Source of the DNA: Ampullaceana balthica
Lineage: Eukaryota; Mollusca; Gastropoda; Lymnaeidae
NCBI GenBank assembly: GCA_944989445.1
Contig: CALYLW010000016.1
Location: 4,471,765-4,535,764, forward strand
Length of the DNA: 64,000 bases
Direction: 5' to 3'
A program made the position numbers and the translations under genes. Below are positions 51,701 through 60,700 of the stretch, one piece after another (positions within the stretch are counted from its first letter, which is position 1; each line of letters opens with the position of its first letter). The notes under the pieces are model-generated. The model saw nothing but the letters and a program-made list of their open reading frames with translations, was not told where the DNA came from and ran no database searches.

Positions 51701-54700
51701 AAGATATATTGAAATATCAGAGCAATTAAGATACATTCATAATTAAACTTCAAGTGACTAACTTAATTAAGGTTATTAAGATATCATTCAACTTTAAAAG
51801 CACAATGTAATACTATTATATTCTAATAATAGATCAATCAATCAAATGAGCTAATAGTTTGACACATGCGACATAGAATGTCTTATCTTGTGTAAGAAGT
51901 AGACGTAGGTGATGACGTAGATGAGACGTATGACTAAGAATGTCTTACCTTGTGTAGGAAGTAAGCGTAGGTGATGGCGCAGACCGTCGAGTCAAGGTCA
52001 CACGATTCGTTGCCAATGACGATATGGATCTTAAGCCGCGACTGAAGGTCATTCTGGGAACAAGAGGTCAACAGATTAGTCAGAACCAAGGTCAAATAAT
52101 GACATTGGGATTACACCATGGTAAAAAAAATTGTGTGTGGTTTTTTGTCGAAAACAAGGACTGTTATAACCCGACAATATTGATGATTTGATCAAATATA
52201 TGTTTGACTTTTTTGGTTTGATAAATTCAGGCTTTGCCTTAACATCGTCTGTGTGACTCATGTAAGGGATCTATAAGTTCAGGCTTTGCCTTAACATCGT
52301 CTGTGTGACTCATGTAAGGGATCTATAAATTCAGGCTTTGCCTTAACATCGTCTGTGTGACTCATGTAAGGGATCTATAAGTTCAGGCTTTGCCTTAACA
52401 TCGTCTGTGTGACTCATGTAAGGGATCTATATACTCCGGTTTTGCCTTAACATCGTCTGTGTAACTCATGTAAGGGATCTATAAACTCAGGCTTTGCCTT
52501 AACATCGTCTGTGTGACTCATGTAAGGGATCTATAAATTCAGGCTTTGCCTTAACATCGTCTGTGTGACTCATGTAAGGGATCTATATACTCCGGTTTTG
52601 CCTTAACATCGTCTGTGTGACTCATGTAAGGGATCTATAAACTCAGGCTTTGCCTTAACATCGTCTGTGTGACTCATGTAAGGGATCTATAAATTCAGGC
52701 TTTGCCTTAACATCGTCTGTGTGACTCAAGTAAGGGATCTATAAGTTCAGGCTTTGCCTTAACATCGTCTGTGTGACTCATGTAAGGGATCTATAAACTC
52801 AGGCTTTGCCTTAACATCGTCTGTGTGACTCATGTATGGGATCTATAAGTTCAGGCTTTGCCTTAACATCGTCTGTGTGACTCATGTAAGGGATCTATAA
52901 GTTCAGGCTTTGCCTTAACATCGTCTGTGTGACTCATGTAAGGGATCTATAAGTTCAGGCTTTGCCTTAACATCGTCTGTGTGACTCATGTAAGGGATCT
53001 ATAAGTTCAGGCTTTGCCTTAACATCGTCTGTGTGACTCATGTAAGGGATCTAAAAACTCAGGCTTTGCCTTAACATCGTCTGTGTGACTCATGTAAGGG
53101 ATCTATAAGTTCAGGCTTTGCCTTAACATCGTCTGTGTGACTCATGTAATGGATCTATAAGTTCAGGCTTTGCCTTAACATCGTCTGTGTGACTCATGTA
53201 AGGGATCTATAAACTCAGGCTTTGCCTTAACATCGTCTGTGTGACTCATGTAAGGGATCTATAAGTTCAGGCTTTGCCTTAACATCGTCTGTGTGACTCA
53301 TGTAAGGGATCTATAAGTTCAGGCTTTGCCTTATCATCGTCTGTGTGACTCATGTAAGGGATCTATAAGTTCAGGCTTTGCCTTAACATCGTCTGTGTGA
53401 CTCATGTAAGGGATCTATAAATTCGGGCTTTGCCCAACACCACCTGTGTGACTCATGAAAGGGATCTATAAATTCGGGCTTTGCCCTAACACCACATGTG
53501 TGACTCAAGTAAGGGATCTATAAAGTCAGGCTTTGCCCTAACACCACATGTGTGACTCATTTAAGGGATCTATAAATTCAGGCTTTGCCCTAACACCACA
53601 TGTGTGACTCAAGTATCCATTATAAAAAAAAGTCATCTCGTCCATGCAGCTCTCCTTCTAGCGAGACTAGCCAGTAGTCATTTCATTGATTGAGTGGTTT
53701 TATTGGAGCCATGTAAACGTTTGTAGAGAGACTAGCCAGACTTAGATATAGAGCCGTTCCATTGATAGAGTGGTGTTATTGGAGCCATTTAAACATAGAG
53801 CCATTTCATTGATAGAGTGGTTTTATTGGAGCCATGTAAACGTTTGTAGAGAGACTAGCCAGACTTAGACATAGAGCCGTTCCATTGATAGAGTGGTGTT
53901 ATTGGAGCCATTTAAACATAGAGCCATTTCATTGATAGAGTGGTTTTATTGGAGCCATGTAAACGTTTGTAGAGAGACTAGCCAGACTTAGACATAGAGC
54001 CGTTCCATTGATAGAGTGGTGTTATTGGAGCCATTTAAACATAGAGCCGTTCCATTGATAGAGTGGTTTTATGAGAGCCATTTAAACATAGAGCCATTTC
54101 ATTGATAAAAGTGGTTTTATTGGAGCCATGTAAACGTTTGTAGAGAGACTAGCCAGACTTAGACATAGAGCCGTTACATTGATAGAGTGGTGTTATTGGA
54201 GCCATGTAAACATAGAGCCGTGCCATTGATAGAGTGGTGTTATTGGAGCCATTTAAACATAGAGCCGTGCCATTGATAGAGTGGTTTTATTGGAGCCATC
54301 TAAAAATAGAGCCGTTCCATTGATATACTGGTGTTATTGGAGCCATTTAAACATAGAGCCGTTCCATTGATAGAGTGGTGTTATTGGAGCCATGTAAACA
54401 TAGAGCCGTGCCATTGATAGAGTGGTGTTATTGGAGCCATTTAAGCATAGAGCCGTGCCATTGATAGAGTGGTGTGATTGGAGCCATGTTAACATAGAGC
54501 CGTGCCATTGATAGAGTGGTGTTATTGGAGCCATGTTAACATAGAGCCGTGCCATTGATAGAGTGGTGTTATTGGAGCCATGTTAACATAGAGAAGTGCC
54601 ATTGATAGAGTGGTGTTATTGGAGCCATGTTAACATAGAGCCGTGCCATTGATAGAGTGGTGTTATTGGAGCCATGTTAACATAGAGCCGTGCCATTGAT

Positions 54701-57700
54701 AGAGTGGTGTTATTGGAGCCATGTTAACATAGAGCCGTGCCATTGCTAGAGTGGTGTTATTGGAGCCATGTTAACATAGAGCCGTGCAATTGATAGAGTG
54801 GTTTTATTGGAGCCATGTAAACATAGAGCCGTTCCATTGATAGACTGGTGTTATTGGAGCCATTTAAACATAGAGCCGTTCCATTGATAGAGTGGTGTTA
54901 TTGGAGCCATGTTAACATAGAGCCGTGCCATTGATAGAGTGGTGTTATTGGAGCCATGTTAACATAGAGCCGTGCCATTGATAGAGTGGTGTTATTGGAG
55001 CCATTTAAACATAGAGCCGTGCCATTGATAGAGTGGTGTTATTGGAGCCATTTAAACATAGAGCCGTGACATTGATAGAGTGGTGTTATTGGAGCCATGT
55101 AAACATAGAGCCGTTCCATTGATAGAGTGGTGTTATTGGAGCCATGTAAATATAGAGCCGTGCCATTGATAGATTGCTGTTATTGGAGCCATGTAAACAT
55201 AGAGCCATGCCATTGATAGAGTGGTGTTATTGGAGCCATGTAAGCATAGAGCCATGCCATTGATAGAGTGGTGTTATTGGAGCCATGTAAACATAGAGCC
55301 GTTCCATTGATAGAGTGGTGTTATTGGAGCCGTGTTAACATAGAGCCGTGCCATTGATAAAGTAGTGTTATTGGAGCCATTTAAGCATAGAGCCGTGCCA
55401 TTGATAGAGTGGTGTTATTGGAGCCATGTTAACATAGAGCCGTGCCATTGATAGAGTGGTGTTATTGGAGCCATGTTAACATAGAGCCGTGCCATTGATA
55501 GAGGGGTGTTATTGGAGCCATGTTAACATAGAGCCGTGCCATTGATAGAGTGGTGTTATTGGAGCCATGTTAACATAGAGCCGTGCCATTGATAGAGTGG
55601 TGTTATTGGAGCCATGTTAACATAGAGCTATGCCATTGATAGAGTGGTGTTATTCGAGCCATGTAAACATAGAGCCGTTCCATTGATAGAGTGGTGTTAT
55701 TGGAGCCATGTTAACATAGAGCCGTGCCATTGATAGAGTGGTGTTATTGGAGCCATTTAAACATAGAGCCATGCCATTGATAGAGTCGTGTTATTGGATC
55801 TATTTAAACATAGACCCGTGCCATTGATAGAGTGGTGTTATTGGAGCCATGTAAACATAGAGCCATGCCATTGATAGAGTGGTGTTATTGGAGCCATGTA
55901 AGCATAGAGCCATGCCATTGATAGAGTGGTGTTATTGGAGCCATGTAAACATAGAGCCGTGCCATTGATAGAGTGGTGTTATTGGAGCCATTTAAACATA
56001 GAGCCATGCCATTGATAGAGTGGTGTTATTGGAGCCATGTAAACATAGAGCCGTTCCTTTGATAGAGTGGTGTTATTGGAGCCATGTAAACATAGAGCCA
56101 TGCCATTGATAGAGTGGTGTTATTGGAGCCATGTTAACATAGAGCCGTTCCATTGATAGAGTGGTGTTATTGGAGCCATGTAAACATAGAGCCGTTCCAT
56201 TGATAGAGTGGTGTTATTGGATCCATTTAAACATAGAGCCGTGCCATTGATAGATTGGTGTTATTGGAGCCATGTAAACATAGAGCCATGCCATTGATAG
56301 AGTGGTGTTATTGGAGCCATGTAAGCATAGAGCCATGCCATTGATAGAGTGGTGTTATTGGAGCCATGTAAACATAGAGCCGTGCCATTGATAGAGTGGT
56401 GTTATTGGAGCCATTTAAACATAGAGCCGTGCCATTGATAGAGTGGTGTTATTGGAGCCATGTTAACATAGAGCCGTGCCATTGATAGAGTGGTGTTATT
56501 GGAGCCATGTAAACATAGAGTCATGCCATTGATAGAGTGGTGTTATTGGAGCCATTTAAACATAGAGCCGTGCCATTGATAGAGTGGTGTTATTGGAGCC
56601 ATGTAAACATAGAGCCGTGCCATTGATAGAGTGGTGTTATTGGAGCCATTTAAACATAGAGCCGTGCCATTGATAGAGTGGTGTTATTGGAGCCATTTAA
56701 ACATAGAGCCGTGCCATTGATAGAGTGGTGTTATTGGAGCCATGTAAACATAGAGCCATGCCATTGATAGAGTGGTGTTATTGGAGCCATTTAAACATAG
56801 AGCCGTGCCATTGATAGAGTGGTGTTATTTGAGCCATTTAAACATAGAGCCGTGCCATTGATAGAGTGGTGTTATTGGAGCCATTTAAACATAGAGCCGT
56901 GCCATTGATAGAGTGGTGTTATTGGAGCCATGTAAACATAGAGCCGTGCCATTGATAGAGTGGTGTTATTGGAGCCATTTAAACATAGAGCCGTGCCATT
57001 GATAGAGTGGTGTTATTGGAGCCATGTAAACATAGAGCCGTGCCATTGATAGAGTGGTGTTATTGGAGCCATGTAAACATAGAGCCGTGCCATTGATAGA
57101 GTGGTGTTATTGGAGCCATGTAAACATAGAGCCGTGCCATTGATAGAGTGGTGTTATTGGAGCCATGTAAACATAGAGCCATGCCATTTGTCTCAAGTAT
57201 CAAGTTGTTTGTGAACATGTTTTCTATTTGATTATAAAAACCAATGTGCCAAGAGTTGTGTTACATTACAAGTTAATTTTATTATAAAACATTCTTCAAC
57301 ATCAGAGTCTTTGTCATGTTAGACAAACACGGGACATCAGTCTTCAACATCAAGAGAGTCTTGGCCATGTTAGACAAACACGGGTAAACAGTCTTCAACA
57401 TCAGAGAGTCTTGGTCATGTTAGACTAACACGGGTAAAACAGTCTTCAACATCAAGAGAGTCTTGGCAATGTTAGACTAACACGGGTAAAACAGTCTTCA
57501 ACATCAGAGAGTCTTGGCAATGTTAGACAAACACGGGTAAAACAGTCTTCAACATCAAGAGAGTCTTGGCCATGTTAGACAAACACGGGTAAACAGTCTT
57601 CAACATCAGAGAGTCTTGGTCATGTTAGACTAACACGGGTAAAACAGTCTTCAACATCAGAGAGTCTTGGCAATGTTAGACAAACACGGGTAAAACGGTC

Positions 57701-60700
57701 TTCAACATCAGAGGGTCTTGGTCATGTTAGACAAACACGGGTAAACAGTCTTCAACATCAGAGAGTCTTGGCAATGTTAGACTAACACGGGTAAAACGGT
57801 CTTCAACATCAGAGAGTCTTGGTCATGTTAGACTAACACGGGTAAAACAGTCTTCAACATCAGAGAGTCTTGGCAATGTTAGACAAACATGGGTAAAACG
57901 GTCTTCAACATCAGAGGGTCTTGGTCATGTTAGACAAACACGGGTAAACAGTCTTCAACATCAGAGAGTCTTGGCAATGTTAGACTAACACGGGTAAAAC
58001 AGTCTTCAACATCAGAGGGTCTTGGTCATGTTAGACTAACACGAGGAAAACAGCTATACCAGAAAGCATTGATGTCAACATCTCTTCGACTTTGAGTAGT
58101 ATAAGACAATTGACACTAGATGTTCTCTCTGGGACACGTCACCACTCAGTGGTTCTAGGTTGTGACTCGGAAGGATAGACGTAAACACTAATCACAGACT
58201 CACGAGACCAGCGATTCTCAAGCCAGTGGTAGATAGCAACACTCATTGGTAGCTGTAAGCCCAACAAGTGAGCTATGAGACGTATCTCGTAAAGTCGGAT
58301 ACTCTGCAAAATGCAATTACATTTTAGAACCCCTCATTACCGTAAACTTTTTTTTTAATTTCCCTTAGTAGCCCCATTTTTTTTGTACAGTATATTACAT
58401 TAGTTTTAGCACCTCTACACACGATACATTATAATAACCTCAGCACCTAGTTCGCCCCATGTTTTAAATGTTTCCAGTGACTTGAAGAGATTGTAAGACA
58501 AGCGCCTGTCTCGACCAGAGAATTAGTCAAGTCAATAATGGTAATCGTGTTGAATTACTCAAACAACCGCATAACTGGTGACAAGAAATAGGACACCAAG
58601 CGGGATCGATATCACCGGTATCGATCCTGAACTAACGCTAAGTTACAGCCATTTCCAAACTGTCGAATACATCCTGAACTAACGCTACGTTACAGCCATT
58701 CCAAAACTGTCGCATACATCCTGAACTAACGCTACGTTACAACCATTCCCAAACTGTCGCATACATCCTGAACTAACGCTACGTTACAACCATTCCAAAA
58801 CTGTCGCATACATTCTGAACTAACGCTACGTTACAGCCATTCCCAAACTGTCGCATACATCCTGAACTAACGCTACGTTACAACCATTCCAAAACTGTCG
58901 CATACATCCTGAACTAACGCTACGTTACAGCCATTCCCAAACTGTCGCATACATCCTGAACTAACGCTACGTTACAGCCATTCCCAAACTGTTGCATACA
59001 TCCTGAACTAACACTACGTTACAGCCATTCCCAAACTGTCGCATACATCCTGAACTAACACTACGTTACAGCCATTCCCAAACTGTCGCATACATCCTGA
59101 ATTAAGGCTAAGTTACAGCCATTCCCAATCTGTCGGATGCATCCTGAACTAAGGCTAAGTTACAGCCATTCCCAAACTGTCGGATACATCCTGAACTAAG
59201 GCTAAGTTACAGCCATTCCCAAACTGTCGGATACATCCTGAAATAACGCTACATTATAGCAATTCCCAAACTGTCAGATGCAACAGAAAAGCTGACACCG
59301 TATCTCAAATTGTATGAAAACAAACCGCCATTAAAATGAGTTGTTGGTGCTACTACTTCGTTTCGGTAAAGAAAATCCATACGACAGCGTCTATAATTAT
59401 TGAAGTTTATTTTAAGATTTGCACAGTTCTGTAATTATCCGGGTGTTTACACTAGCAACAGTCTATTGAGCGTGATTTCAACCTTGTAACCGTAACATGT
59501 TTTACTCTTGGAACTGCAAGTTACTATTGATACAACAATAAAGTGTCTCTTGTTGTAACAGTGAAATATGTAAGGGAGATTATAAGTCATTGAAGGGCGG
59601 GGCTCAATTCATGCCCCACCCCCAGGAGGCTTGTCTTCAATTAGGTCGTAGTGACACTGGGGGCAAGACATCGTTCATTAACGCTGCTTGGATCACAGAC
59701 CTAGCGACACGACTGACCGATAGAACTCGGGAACGACACGTGGACCAGTCACTGTGGATCACAGACCTAGCGACACGACTGACCGATAGGACTCGGGAAC
59801 GACACGTGGACCAGTCACTGACATGGCGTTCTGACTGTCCATAGGGCACTTACTACCAATAGGGACCCAAATATGTATAATTTAGAAGTCATATTTGTTC
59901 ACACTAGCACCTCAATAGGACATAACTACTTATCGTACATCATACAAGTATCTTGCTCTAAAGTCTATAGCATCAATTAATCTTTCTTTGTTTCTCCTAC
60001 CGAAACTAATGCCAACAGACTGTTATTGATTTGTTCATGTGAGAGCCCTTAGGTCGAGGTGAAAGCCTATAGGTCGAGGTGAGTGTCCAAAGGTCAAGGT
60101 GAGTGCCCATAGGTCGAGGTGAGAGCCCTTAGGTCGAGGTGAGTGCCCATAGGTCGAGGTGAGTGCCCATAGGTCAAGGTGAGTGCCCATAGGTCGAGTT
60201 GAGTGCCCATAGGTCGAGTTGAGTGCCCATAGGTCAAGGTGAGTGCCCATAGGTCGAGGTGAGTGACCATAGGTCAAGGTGAGTGCCCAAAGGTCGACGT
60301 GAGTGCCCAAAGGTCGACGTGAGTGCCCAAAGGTCGAGGTGAGTGCGAGGAGAGCTACAGAACGGAAGACTTGAAACGACATGGATTGCTGCTATATGAT
60401 TGCAACTACATGATTGCTACTATATGATTGCAACTACATGATTGCTACTATATGATTGCAACTACATGATTGCTACTATATGATTCCACTATATGATTGC
60501 TACTATATGATTGCTACTATATGATTGCTATTAAATAATTGCTACTATATGATTTCCACTTTGATTGCAACTGTATGATTGCCAAAATAAGATTGCTACT
60601 GCATAATTGCCACTAAATGATTGCCACTATCTGGCTTCTACCTGAATACATGATATTTGATTTGGATATGACTTTAAATTGACATCTTGCTGGTACATGA

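Noticed and set aside
59590..59849. A small gene on either strand around the 66 bp duplication
   Set aside because: Frames of 70-84 residues are open on both strands only because of the two-copy repeat, with no recognisable domain or splice context.
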